DNA of 64,000 nt from Dictyophora rubrovolvata (lineage: Eukaryota > Basidiomycota > Agaricomycetes > Phallales > Phallaceae). A program made the position numbers and the translations under genes. Under the pieces are notes generated by a model that did no database searches, was not told the DNA's origin, and saw only the letters and a program-made list of their open reading frames with translations. This document shows, piece after piece, positions 44,056-55,422 of the stretch. The stretch is from contig CP114117.1 in the NCBI GenBank assembly GCA_029959195.1, positions 620,001 to 684,000 on the forward strand, given 5' to 3'. The number at the start of each line of letters is the position of its first letter. Position 1 is the stretch's first letter.

Positions 44056-45373
44056 TCAGTCCGAGTCTAGAATTATAATATCCGCGCCCGGTTTCGGGAT
44101 CGTTTTGCGTCGTTTTTGGTGGACAGACTCTGTACAAGACGTTCTCGGTCTTTTTGAGCCTGGGTCTTTTTTAATTTTGACCTTAGAAGGATCATCGTCT
44201 CCTGAATCGGAGTCCTCAATGATAATAGTTTCAATAGTCTTCACTACTTTTGACTTTTCCGTTCTGTAAGCCTTCCAAAAACGGTTGTGTAAGGAAATTC
44301 GCAAATGGCAATATAAGTACGATACTCACTTTATCAGATTTTATTAAAGGTTTTCGTTCCTCGGTGGGCTCGGTTTTCGGAAGAACCGAGGGTCTTTCCA
44401 AGTTCTGATCATCCTGAGGATCATTTTCAGGGTCTGACTGGGCGTTGAACTCTGGGGCTATCCCTTGCGCTTGAAGAATGGCTAATTAGAAATTCCAGAT
44501 AAATCTCGAAAAGTCAGTAATAAAAAACGAAAATGCAAACCTAACGGTCTATAAGCAAATTTAATGGTGTACCATGGTTTTGAAGGGTTCATGCGATGAA
44601 CACTGTAGGAATTACTAAGTTTCTTAGGGTGCTCTGGTGGCCGCAACCTTTTTGACAAAAAAAAAACAAACTTGGAAAAAGTATTTGAAACGATCGTAGG
44701 TGCGCTTACGATACACTGTGAAAGCCTATTGATTTTGATTTTTCGGACATACTGGATACAGCTTTCAGATCGAAAATATTACGGTCGCTCAGTTTCGGTT
44801 TTCCATATTTGTAAACATGATATAACATAAGTCTTATCATTCCGAGGTTTTGAGGTACGGAGGAAAGACCCATTTGTTCGTCGTCTGTCGTTAACAAAGG
44901 AAAAAGGGTTGCAAAAATGGGTTTATGATGACTAGTGATTGCAAAACACATTACCGGCATAGTTAATATTTGAGAAAGCAAATCTCTGTGACCCACGTTC
45001 AGTCCGTGTATAAGACAATTTGCAGTCACCTTGTCGTTCAGGCTTGAGCAGCCGTTTTTCGATGCGATCGTCATGAAGATAATAGTCGATACCCAGAGCC
45101 TCAGGTCGATGCTTTTGTATAACAATAGTAAATTCCTAATCAAATAGTAGAATGCAAAAAAACAAGTTAACACGACATTATCATTCATTTTATTCCGTAA
45201 CAAACGCGCTAACTCACTTTGTCAACCTCCGAAGCAATATAACACGATACAACGTCATTATCATGTTCTATCTGATATTGTTTCGTCCTCTTGCCATCTA
45301 CTTCGATCCAGAACTTGTAACCAGGTATTTCCATAACAATGTCATCAGAAGAGGATTGGGCAGGGTGCGGCAT
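44056..45373 (-). CDS. DUF7918 protein, tandem copy 2, with SIM/NLS tail
   Basis: Starts MPHPAQSSSDDIVMEIPGYK, then FWIEVDGKRTKQYQIEHD and VVSCYIASEVDK. Later exons include MGLSSVPQNLGMIRLMLYHV, SSMSEKSKSIGFHSVS and PWYTIKFAYRPL. The tail reads ETIIIEDSDSGDDD, KVKIKKDPGSKRPR, HQKRRKTIPKPG and ends ADIIILDSD. It therefore has the same two acidic-flanked hydrophobic cores around a basic nuclear signal as copy 1, although the lysine site is VKIK rather than psi-K-x-E. The ATG at 45373 is chosen because it aligns with copy 1; the frame upstream extends further but has no family match. Confidence 0.82.
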
Positions 45374-45720
45374 GATCTTGAACAAGGAGTGTGGCCAACG
45401 AGCCAGGGAGGTAGCAAAGTATATGAGACATGTGACGACGTGACGTAACGCGTACATTCGCGCATGCGGCGCATATCCGCCGTTATCTATCTTCCTCCCA
45501 CAACGACTGATAACTCCTGATTTTGATTTTTAAAGTATTTATACATGAATATGGAACCACTGTCTGAGCAATGACCCCCGGAGAATCTAGATTTACTGGC
45601 TGAGGTGAAGTTAAAGTTGACTCAATACTCAGAAGTTTTGAAAAAACGAAGAAAGTAATACGAATAACGAAGAATGACAAGATGAAGCGATTAATTCGCT
45701 GAAACTTGCTATGGAATCAT
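45374..45720. other. Spacer between DUF7918 copies 2 and 3
   Basis: About 350 bp. No coding frame is supported. Confidence 0.5.
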
Positions 45721-47029
45721 TCAATCCGAGTCTACGACTATAACAGCGGGACTGAAAGATTTCTTGGCCCGTTTCTGCCGGGTAGTTTGAGTACCACAGG
45801 GCTCCCTCGACCGCTTTGAAGACTCGGGTTGTTCGGATTTAACTTCTGATGAATGAGAATTTAGGAAAGACTTGTTGTTTTCGATGTCGGAATCTTCAAC
45901 AACTATAGCTTCCATAGCCTTCGTCGTTCTTTTGTCCGTTTTGTTGGATTGCGGTGTAGACACCTAAAACATTTGAATCAATATGCAGGCGGGGTCAAAA
46001 GCAAAAATTCACTTTAATTGTACTCAATGACTTTCGGGGCGGTGTGGAAGCGATTACCTGAGAAACTGAAACGGGGCTCTGATTTTTTTTACCATCATCA
46101 GAGTTATACTGGGACGAGCTTGAGGACGCGGAGGTAATTCCTTGAGCTCTAAGGATGTCTGTTTAAGTCTCAGATATTTTTAATTGATCCCCCGAATATA
46201 ACTTAAGATGCGAACCTAGCGTTCGATAAAAAAACTTGATGGTATACCAAGGTGAACGACTCGAGGAATGATCTACATAATCGAAAGCGTAAACAAAACC
46301 GTTCGATCGATCCGTGGTTGGAGTCTCTGCGGGCTGAAGCCTTTCCGGGAAAAGAGGGCTAGCTCAGTAAGAGTATTGTGAGATATCATAAATGCGCTCA
46401 CGAAATAGTTTGGAAGCCTATGGATTTGGATTTTTCTGATATGGTGGATACATCCCGCAAATCAAAAGTTCTGGAAACCGAGCCGGGCACCCTACGAATG
46501 TCCTTGACACGATACATATCAATTCTTATTGTTCCAAGATCGCTAGGTACAGCGGAAAGGTCTGCGTGCTCATCATCTATCGACAATGCTATGAAGATCA
46601 ACCCCAAAGATAACAGCAGAACACATTACCTGCAATATCAATGCTCGAAAAAGCAAACCTTTGTTTCCCTCTTTCGGTCTTTATATGTGATAGTCGATAT
46701 GTGTTGTCTTCGTTTTCGGGCTTCGGTTTGAACAGGTGTGTGTCGACAATATCATCATTGATATAAAATTTCGCTCGTGCATCATTTCCATCCTGGTGCT
46801 TTTGACTAAAAATACGAAACTCCTGATGAATAAGTTATGTGAGTCTTTTCTTTCTTGAGGAAAACACGCTCACTTGATTTGCCTCTGAAGCGATAAAGCA
46901 TGATATTACATTATTATCTTCATGCACCTGGTAATGTTTTGCCTTCTTTCCAACAATTTCTATCCAAAACTTGTAGCCTGGAATTTCCAAATATTCATTA
47001 GAAGAGGAGGGTTGAGCCATATTTGCCAT
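45721..47029 (-). CDS. DUF7918 protein, tandem copy 3, with SIM/NLS tail
   Basis: Starts MANMAQPSSSNEYLEIPGYK, then FWIEIVGKKAKHYQVHED and VISCFIASEANQ. Later exons carry DLSAVPSDLGTIRIDMYRVK, STISEKSKSIGFQTIS and PWYTIKFFYRTL. The tail contains EAIVVEDSDIENN, SEVKSEQPESSKR (with a psi-K-x-E site VKSE), a basic stretch RQKRAKKSF, and ends AVIVVDSD. All the tail elements seen in copies 1 and 2 are therefore present. An ATG four codons upstream is also in frame, but the one at 47029 aligns with copy 1. This copy is the most diverged of the three. Cellular role unknown. Confidence 0.82.
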
Positions 47030-47285
47030 GGTCCATTTCAAAGCAGTGAAACAGATGAGATGTCACATAGTCACTGTAACGACTTGCACGGCCTTTAAAA
47101 CTCCCAATAAAAGCCAAAAATGTGTCGTAACAGAATGAAACATGTTTGAGGTTAAATTCATTCGTAAAACCAATTTCCTTGGATCCAGTTCGGCAACTTC
47201 GACGACGACGCTCGCGAATGGAATAGTCGATAGCGGTGGCCGTGGGAAAACGGAGTTCCATCTCTCAAACTCTATTTCTTGACAA

Positions 47286-48222
47286 ATGTTACGTCGAGCA
47301 GTTTCGACGCCAAAACGATTGTTTTCTACGACTACAGATCATGCAGTATTCGACCCAAATACACCAGATGGCATGCGCCATGTCGTCAATCTCAAGCTAA
47401 AACGACAGAAATTCGAATTTCTCAGCAAGTGTTTGCTTTCGTTTCGTTTTACTGCATGAAATAATGATATTCTTTCCTATAGAATCTCAATTTGAACACC
47501 TGGGATCGTCTCAGACTCGAGATAACACTTTTCAGCCTCATCATACTCTACATCGTCCACCCTCAGCGTCGTCGTTGACACTTTCATCGCTAATGGCAGC
47601 CGGCGCACATTTCGGGCACTCAACCTCTCTCTTAAACCCAGCTTTCACTCCATATGCGTACGGCAACCGGGCAGGCATTACCATCATTAATCTAGACAGT
47701 ACAGTTCCCCTCCTTCGCCGAGCTGCAGCTCTCACCCGAGCCGTCGCATTACGTGACGGCACAATCGTCTTCGTGGGCACACGACCAGATCTAAAACCCA
47801 TCGTCAAAAAAGCCGCAGAACGCATGGGAGAAAGTTCATATTATGTTGGAGAACGATGGTTACCCGGAACACTAACAAACAGAGTTCAAGTATTCAATCC
47901 CAACGTAGCGATGAGCACGCAAGTCATCCCGGATTTGGTTGTTTTCCTCAACCCGATAGCAAATCTCACTGCTATCCGAGAATGTGCATTGCTGCATGTT
48001 CCCACTATTGGAATTATCGATTCAAATGCGGACCCTAGGATTGTTATGTATCCTATCCCTGCCAATGACGAGAGTCCTGGAACGGCAGAGATCGTCGCTG
48101 GAGTGCTAAGTATCGCTGCTAGAGAAGGAATACAAGCACGAAAAGTGAAGTTGGGTCAAGAAAAAGAAAAATGGAGAGCTGAAGAACAAAGAGCTAGAGA
48201 GAGGAAGTTTGATACATTGTAA
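47286..48222 (+). CDS. MRP4: Mitochondrial ribosomal protein uS2m (MRP4)
   Basis: Two exons (47286-47424 and 47483-48222) encode 292 residues. The N-terminus MLRRAVSTPKRLFSTTTDHA is basic and Ser/Thr-rich, a mitochondrial presequence. The body is ribosomal protein S2: QPHHTLHRPP, LMAAGAHFGHSTSLLNPAF, PYAYGNRAGITIINLDSTVP, DGTIVFVGTRPDLKPIV, RWLPGTLTNRVQVFNPN, PDLVVFLNP and VPTIGIIDSNADPR. It acts in the small subunit of the mitoribosome. The only intron that keeps the frame uses a GC donor (A|GCAAGT) and a normal AG acceptor; a GT donor two bases on leads to a stop. Convergent with SHQ1. Confidence 0.93.
47425..47482 (+). other. GC-AG intron in MRP4
   Basis: 58 bp, beginning GCAAGTGTTTGC and ending TTTCCTATAG. 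The splice gives FEFL-KSQFEHLGS in frame. GCAAGT is the classical consensus of GC-AG introns. Confidence 0.75.
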
Positions 48223-48348
48223 TATTAGCCAAAAGTATGCGCCTATGATATTCTTATGATACTAATACAAATGGAGACGTTGCTAATAACATTAACCCCG
48301 TGGCAATATCCAATAACATCTCTGAAGATGCTTTCAAAGTAATCAATG

Positions 48349-50126
48349 CTATAAAACGCTAGGTCTCTCATTTTCCACTTCATCACTTTCATCCTCGTCA
48401 TCGCTATCAGGAGGTTCTTCCATGACTTCCTGCGCAGCACTTTCAAGTTCATCAATCTCCCATCCAAGTAAATCCTTTTTGACATCAGCGTTCCTAACTT
48501 CATCTTCAACCAACCCAATGCTCTTATCACTAATATGTTTCAGCTCAAAAGTAGAAAAAAAAAGAAAATCGCAAAGAACTAACTCTGCTCCCTTTTGCAA
48601 CCACACGCAAAAGTCTTCTATCCAAATCTTACCATACACATAATAAGCCTCGTGTTTCTTTAGCAACTCATTCAGTCTCAACAGAACGCGAAGAACGACT
48701 CTTCGTCCTCCTTTAAGCATATCCACTACATCAGCTCGACAGCGTTCGCATAAACCCCAATGTCGGTATAAAGGATATGATAATGCGCGTTTATAAGACT
48801 CTACCAAAACTTCAGCAGGAGTCCAAGTCGGTAGTGGAGGAGACAGCGCAGCAAACGCCGGAGTAAGCACTGTAAGCGTCCACGCCGATTCAGCAGTCGG
48901 ATCATTTTGCGTTGTACGTATATCATACGCGGAAGAAAACAATAGAGAAACGAGAGTTAGATAAAGTGCACGCGTTTGTTCTGGAGTTGGTATATCTAAT
49001 TAGCGTTAGATGTATGTTTGAAGTATTGAACGGTCAAATGGAATACCTACATTCTTTCCGAGGTAAATTAATGATTGCAATTTTTTCTCCTTCCGTAAAC
49101 TCTATATCGGAACTGTCAGCATAAACGTAAGGATGTTTCCAGCTAATGATTTCTGATATTTCTTCGTCATTGACATAATCAGCTCTTGTATTACGACTTT
49201 TCAGATTCATTATAACGGAAAAGTCCCAATGAGCTCACAGATAATATGAACCATCGAATTTAGCATCTACTTTCTTCTTTCCGCGAGCACGACGTTCAAT
49301 AGGCGCAAGTCTCTCTACGTCAGGTCCAAGTTCATTCCCTTCATTGTCCGAAAAGGCAGAAGATGCATGTCTGAAGTAGCCAGAATGCATATCAAGGAAG
49401 CCGTAAGACCGATATGGAGACACCGTGGCTGTAAATGTTGAATCAAGAGAGTGTTGGTGAGGCGTTGTATCCGGATTTTGCGGAAGAAGCCAATTATCCT
49501 TTTCCGCTGTAGAAAATCGTTCTTAACAACCATATGATAGCCAAAGCAAGAGGTCATACCATCAAGGAGAATAGCACGTTCTCGCTCTAAGTCAATTTTA
49601 CCCGAATCCATGCGCAATGGCTCCATGATGTCTTTGCTTGTCTCCGCATTCGCATCCGAACTACCATTGCCATTCTTTTCACTATTCTCTTCCTTGGAAT
49701 CGAGCACCTCGATAGTGGGCGTGTAGTCTTTCTTCTTCGAACTATCATCAACAGCCAACAGCCTCGAAATCATGCTCAAATCTCCAAAATCACTGCCGGG
49801 AATTGCTTTACACAACAGAACAGTCAATGTACCGCTTGAAGGGTCATAGTTTGCCCACGAAGTATTGGCTGGATCAATGGAATCGACATCAACCACGGGG
49901 TGGGGAAATGTTAGACGAAGAAAGTATGGGTTGATGTATAAATTAAATGTCGTTGAAGTTGGTGTTGAAATTTGAATTTCCGAGGCCTGACGATTGATAT
50001 CCTCAGTGGGAAGATACTTTGGAGTTTGAATGATTTAGACTGACTACTGACTCGAACGCTTGGAACGTATATTATCAATGTAATACTTTCTGGAGTTTGG
50101 GATGCTGTAAACCGCGGTGTTAACAT
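48349..50126 (-). CDS. SHQ1: SHQ1, H/ACA snoRNP assembly factor
   Basis: Multi-exon gene. The N-terminal CS-like domain begins MLTPRFTASQTPESITLIIY and continues FNLYINPYFLRLTFPHPVVD, then TSWANYDPSSGTLTVLLCK. This is the typical Shq1 opening (MLTPxFxxxQ, YFLRLxFPxPL). The C-terminal Shq1-specific helical domain contains YYLADYVNDEEISEIISWK, AWTLTVLTPAFAALSPPLPT, EVLVESYKRALSYPLYRHWG and ELLKKHEAYYVYGKIWIEDF, followed by an acidic tail (SDDEDESDEVENE). Shq1 holds the pseudouridine synthase Cbf5/dyskerin before H/ACA RNP assembly, in the cytosol and nucleus. The stop is TAG at 48349-48351. Its ATG is 225 bp from the ATG of divergently transcribed TRP2. Confidence 0.92.
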
Positions 50127-50351
50127 CTTTTCAAGATACCATAAATCCGAAGAGGACTTGAAGGCACAATGTAGAGATTTTAGAAAACGGTGCTGGACCT
50201 CTAAACTTGAGCGTCTGTTGCAGATATTGCTGACGTAAGGTAGATTACTAGTTACTGTAGTTTCTCACGCCATGACTTTGCTAGTTACAAAATTTCTATG
50301 TAACCCGGGCGTGGGGAAAATAATTATTCAACTCAACAACTTCAACAACCG
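50127..50351. promoter_or_regulatory. Short shared SHQ1/TRP2 divergent promoter
   Basis: The two start codons are 225 bp apart on opposite strands, so the gap must contain both core promoters. I see no obvious TATA box. A TGACTT word and a repeated TAGTTACT/TAGTTAC word occur around 50248-50288. Confidence 0.5.
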
Positions 50352-52133
50352 ATGATGGACACGAGTGTAAGGAAAATTTCACATATTTTGTTGTTGTTAT
50401 GTTACTAATATGGTTTTCCCTTTCTCTAGAACTTGCCTGCTTATCCATCACTCGCACAGGTTGAGCAAATCATCATCCAGGAACAAAGAGGAAATTGCGT
50501 GCCGGTTTTCGTGCAATTACCCGCAGATCTTATCACACCATGTATGGCATATCTTAGAATTTCGAACAACGCAAAATATTCTTTCTTGTTCGAAAGCATC
50601 GTGGGTGGTGAAAGTACCGCAAGATACAGCTTCATCGGTGCAGGTCAGTTACACACCAGTGGCTTCGATGATGGGACGTGATTTGATTGTTTGAAATTTG
50701 TAGATCCAATTAGAGTCATCCGTACCGGTCCAGGTCAAGATGTCGAGGGCGACCCACTGATTGTCCTCCAAAAAGAATTAGAACACTACAAGTATGTCAA
50801 GATCCCAGAGATACCCACTTTTACTGGCGGAGCAATTGGCTACGTTTCATACGACTGTATTCAATACTTCGAACCAAAAACTCGCAACCCAAATTTAACC
50901 GATCCTTTGAAAATCCCAGAGGCCGTTTTCATGCTCGTCGACACAATAGTCATCTTCGACAGCGTGTTCCAGACTATGAAAGTCTGCTCCCATGTCTTCA
51001 GCCCACCCGGCTCCCAAGCCAGCTCAGCCACCAACCTAGCTTTTGCTTACAATACTGCGGTTGCCAAGGCCAGACGTGTTGCGAAACTACTCTTAGGTCC
51101 TCAAACTCCCGAACCAGTCCAACAACCCATCGAACTCGGTCTCCGTGCTACTTCCAACATCGGTAAAAGTGGCTACGAGTCTCACGTTACAGAATTAAAG
51201 AAACATGTTATTGCTGGAGACATCATCCAGGCTGTTCCTTCGCAACGTTTAGCTCGACCGACCAAACTGCATCCCTTCAATGCCTATAGGCATTTGCGTC
51301 AAGTCAATCCATCCCCGTACATGTTCTATGTCGACTGTGGCGACGTCCAGTTCGTCGGTGCAAGTCCTGAAACTCTTTGTAAAGTAGAGAAGAACAAAGT
51401 CTATAACCACGCTATAGCAGGAACTGTAAGACGTGGCAAGACAACCGAAGGCGAGTAGCCCCGTTCTATAGTACCAGGTCCATTCAATATTGACACCCAT
51501 CTTTTTTTTCCTTTCAAAGAGGACGAAAAAATGAGCCAGCAGCTCGCCAACTCAACCAAAGACAGAGCAGAGCACATCATGCTTGTCGACTTGGCTCGTA
51601 ACGACGTCAATCGCACGTGCATCCCCTCAACAGTCAAAGTCGAAAAACTCATGGAGGTCGAAAAGTTCAGTCACGTCATCCATCTCACTTCAATGGTCAC
51701 TGGTATGCTCCGTGAAGGCAAAAACCGTTTCGACGCGTTTCGATCTATCTTTCCAGCTGGAACCGTCAGCGGTGCTCCTAAACTCAAGGCTATCGAACTT
51801 GTTATGGGCCTGGAAAAGGAGCGCAGAGGCGTTTATGCCGGTGCAGTTGGTCGCTTCGATTTTGCAGAAGACGAGATGGACACTTGTATTGCTATCCGGA
51901 CCATGACATTTAAGGATGGCGTAGCCTATTTGCAAGCTGGAGGTGGTATTGTATATGACAGCGTAGAAGAGGAAGAGTATGTCGAGACTCTCAACAAATT
52001 ACAAGGCAACGTAAGAGCTCTCGAGGCTGCTGAAAGTGAGTTTTTATGAAATCAGCATTCTTTCCATGCTAACCGCTTACTTTTCTAAGAATACTGGTAT
52101 GAACGTCAACGTGGGCAAACCGCGAAACACTAG
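50352..52133 (+). CDS. TRP2: Anthranilate synthase component I
   Basis: Five exons encode about 513 residues: exon 1 is MMDTS (50352-50366), the next starts [14 protein letters not shown], and the last ends [10 protein letters not shown] with TAG at 52131-52133. The feedback region [19 protein letters not shown] corresponds to the LLES tryptophan-sensing motif. Chorismate-binding signatures include [76 protein letters not shown] and [20 protein letters not shown]. It converts chorismate and ammonia or glutamine to anthranilate, the first step of tryptophan synthesis, together with the glutaminase subunit. One intron (51451-51519) must use a GC donor to keep the frame. Confidence 0.96.
51451..51519 (+). 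other. GC-AG intron in TRP2
   Basis: 69 bp starting GCGAGTAGCCCC and ending CTTTCAAAG. Joining gives [15 protein letters not shown], as conserved in fungal TrpE (xxEEDEKL). No GT donor here restores the frame; the nearest GT leaves the wrong phase. Confidence 0.75.
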
Positions 52134-52336
52134 AGGTATTCAAACCGTAGAAATGCGGAACCCCCGGATTTTTTTTTACCCATTTCTTGATTTCTTGGTT
52201 TCTTGATTTCTTGTTGATAATACAAGCGAAACAATATATTCTATGTGTCAATGTACCGCTGCATGGATAAATGCACATGCGTGGATACATACATAATAGC
52301 AAGGGTCCCATTCAGGAATAAAGAAACAAAATGCGA

Positions 52337-54647
52337 TTATGCGATTAAATACCATAATTTCCAAGCCCGTCCCCACTTGCCCGTAGACCGCGTCGCACGT
52401 TCTTGGTCGTCTTGGGTATCTAGAACGCCCTCCTCATGTTCTCCAGATCGTAAATCCATGCTAGACAAGTCTGGTATCTTCCTTCTATGAAATAATCTCC
52501 ATGCAATGAATAACAAAAACATAAACGGTAGTTGCAAATATAACGATAAAAAAGTAACAGGCGAAAAGACGGGTACGAAGGATGAATAACCTTGGACTGA
52601 GTAAAAAAGAAAACCCGTCAAATCACAATGGGAATACAAAGCCTTTTTTGGAGACATACGGAGGATGATAGCGGAAACGGTGACAATCTAAACATGACAT
52701 GAGTCCTATCTGGGCAGGGATCCTCAAACACAACGTACCACAAACGGTGAACCCCATCCCCAAGTCCACATAGCACCCTGGAATTTTAGCTCAGACAAAT
52801 CTCTGCCCTGAAGAACCCAAGCCCGTCGAAATCTCCAGCTGGATAAACCGATCGAGAGCCAAGCAATCTGTCAGGCCAAGATCGCATTAAAGCTCGGCAA
52901 GAAAAAAAGAGCAAGAAAATTCGCACCTGATTCGAAACACCGACAATATTTTGTAGCCATCCCCATAGTTGTCCGCTTCCAACATATTTAGTGACAAAAC
53001 ATAACGCTGAGATGGAAGCTGTTGCCAATAGCGAGACGTAAGGCACGCCACGACGGTTGGTACGTATGAGAATAGACGGAGCATGGGAATGAAGTGCCAT
53101 ATTGTGGAGAACCCTTGTGCCTGCGAAAAGAGCGTGGTTTCCCGCTGAGATGACAGATGTCTAAACAATGTTCCATGAAAGCGGGCTTTTAAAGCATGGT
53201 TTATTGGACAACTTACGAGGACAACGGCGTTCATGAAGGATGCAGCAGATCCTACACGTAATTTAATCATAATGTCAGAGAAATTCAGCTGGTTGGCTTA
53301 CTAGATCCCGCTAGCGCAAATACAACAGTGAATGGCGAGGTGGTTACATCCTCGGTAGATAGATTGGGATAATTCCACGGAACTAAAAAGATAGTTAATA
53401 ATCTAGAGATGGTCATGTGCATGAACGTATACCATTCAATCCAATTATGAAAATGCTCAAGACGTAAAACAGTAAAATCCTAACAAACGTTAACGACGAA
53501 GAAACCGTGCTTGACGAGAGCAGTAGGTTCAAACCTGAAGAAAACATTCTTAACAACTCGAGGCATATTCTTTGTCGGATTTTTGGTTTCTCCAGCTGTG
53601 ATGCCGAGCGACTCTGTTCCACCGTCTACAACGAAATTATGAGTAGACGTATTGAAACAGTGGAAAAGACATGCAAGCAAAGCTAGCAGTTACAAACACT
53701 CGTGCAAATCCACCAAATCCACCCACGAATGGTGCGCCTTTTATTGTCCAATTATGAAATCCAATGTAATGATGAGTCACGTTGACACCAGCATTGACCA
53801 AAACACCGGTTAGAATAAAAGCAACAATGGTGATAACCTTCAGTGACGCAATCCAATATTCTGGAATGAATATCAGAGAGTGTGCCACAATCGACGGAGT
53901 GTTGCTCACCAAGTTCACCATAGGCACCGACACTGAATGCATTAACACCAAGAAGGAATATCAACAAAACCAATGATACAACCCAAACATGGTGGTTTGT
54001 CCAATAACCCAAAACGAGTTGTGCAGCTGTTAAGTCTGATGCTACAGAAACAGCGTCGTTAAACCAGTAGTTCCAGGAGAGCGCGAAACCAAAAGAGTCG
54101 TCGACAAAACGAGTCGCGTATGCATTGAAGCTTCCTGACGAACATAAGAATGCTTCAAAAAGAAAGTATGTCGAAGTCATATACCGGAGACAGGATACTG
54201 AGTCGCCATTTCTCCGAGAAGAAGTAAAGTTATGTACACCACTACGCCAATGACGAAATAACAGATTAGGATTGAAGCTGGGCCTCCTTGGGCCAATGAT
54301 CGACCGGTTCCTAGAAACAACCCTGCCAAAGATTGAGCATTGTCGTTTCAAATGAAAGTGAAGTGCGGCATGCCTGTTCCGATTGTACCAGCTAGCCGCC
54401 AATTAGTCTAAACCGAGTATTCGAATACATACAAAAGCAACATACCGATAGCAATCATTTGTACTTGTCGCGCCGACAATCCTCTCTTAAGGCCACCACT
54501 TTCGGCTGTCGGTAGTAACTCAGGACTTGAGTCTGCGCAATTATCATCCGGGGAGTTATTTTCCTGCTGATGCATTCGAGGTGTCCTATTCTTTGGAAGT
54601 AGAGGTGAGTGTTCGTGGTATACAGGGGCTCCAACTCTTCTGGACAT
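52337..54647 (-). CDS. Amino-acid permease (APC superfamily, YAT type)
   Basis: Starts MSRRVGAPVYHEHSPLLPKN, then a cytosolic N-tail to GLSARQVQMIAIG and the family's first membrane helix GTIGTGLFLGTGRSLAQGGP. Further helices include CYFVIGVVVYITLLLLGEMA, FVDDSFGFALSWNYWFND, KVITIVAFILTGVLVNAGVN and the conserved GTESLGITAGETKNPTKNMP. Later come SSAASFMNAVVL, HSHAPSILIRTNRRGVPYVS and AWVLQGRDLSELKF. The C-terminus ends GKWGRAWKLWYLIA with a cytosolic tail. These match plasma-membrane amino-acid/proton symporters of the fungal YAT family (Gap1, Lyp1, Dip5 relatives). Substrate range is unclear. Many short introns; no break seen. It converges with TRP2 (about 200 bp between stops). Confidence 0.93.
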
Positions 54648-55422
54648 ATTATCGAGCCGAAAAGAAGCAGAAGTCCGGTTTATATTTCAGATTTTTTTTG
54701 AATGTTTTGGTCCAACCACGTAAGCTATGGATTGGCACCATGATAATAATTGGGTTGAGATTGCGCCATAACCAATCACGCGCACGTGAATCTCTGGCCA
54801 ATCAGGAGCGGCGATCTCACTTGGCCTAAGTCTGTCGCAGAAATTTCTTGAGACGACTGAAGTAATCCGAGCAGATCAAAAAGGATTGGATACAAGAAAT
54901 GCGTTAGTAAATTGATTTTTGCGACATTGATATAATTGCTTGTTGCATATATATTATTCACTAAGGAAAGGAAAAAACTTCACATATCTGGCAATTTATG
55001 CTGCGAGTTTCTGAACAGGCCAACCCAGACTTGCCACGAACAACCAGATAAAATCACTCTAGTGGCATGGCTACAACCATTTTGAAACCATTTTGTACTT
55101 GTAACTTCCATAAACCGAGTTTTAAAATCGAGATATATATATATATACGCTACTGTTTGTTCCGAATACTGATGAATCCATGGTTATATTGCTAGTCCGT
55201 GTGTTTGCCGCTTTATAATAGGACAAAAAAGAGGACGATACGGCATTTACCGGGAACCTTGCGTCGTTGTAGGGTGTAGCATTTGTATGTCGAAATGTAA
55301 GCGAGATTATGCGATCGTTTCGTTAACATTAGTTTGACGCATTTGAGAACCATCCAATGATTATTTTTGCCTTTTATTTCTTCTGGACGATTGAGAGAAA
55401 ACAATACGCTCTAGTTTTAGCT
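54648..55422. other. Intergenic, no supported gene
   Basis: Upstream of the permease and 3' side of ArgRS. Holds a short TA dinucleotide run at about 55132-55147 and nothing else recognisable. Confidence 0.5.

Noticed and set aside
47464-47482. ATG at 47464 as the start of uS2m
   Set aside because: It lies inside the inferred GC-AG intron and would give a protein with no mitochondrial presequence, while exon 1 at 47286 supplies one in frame.
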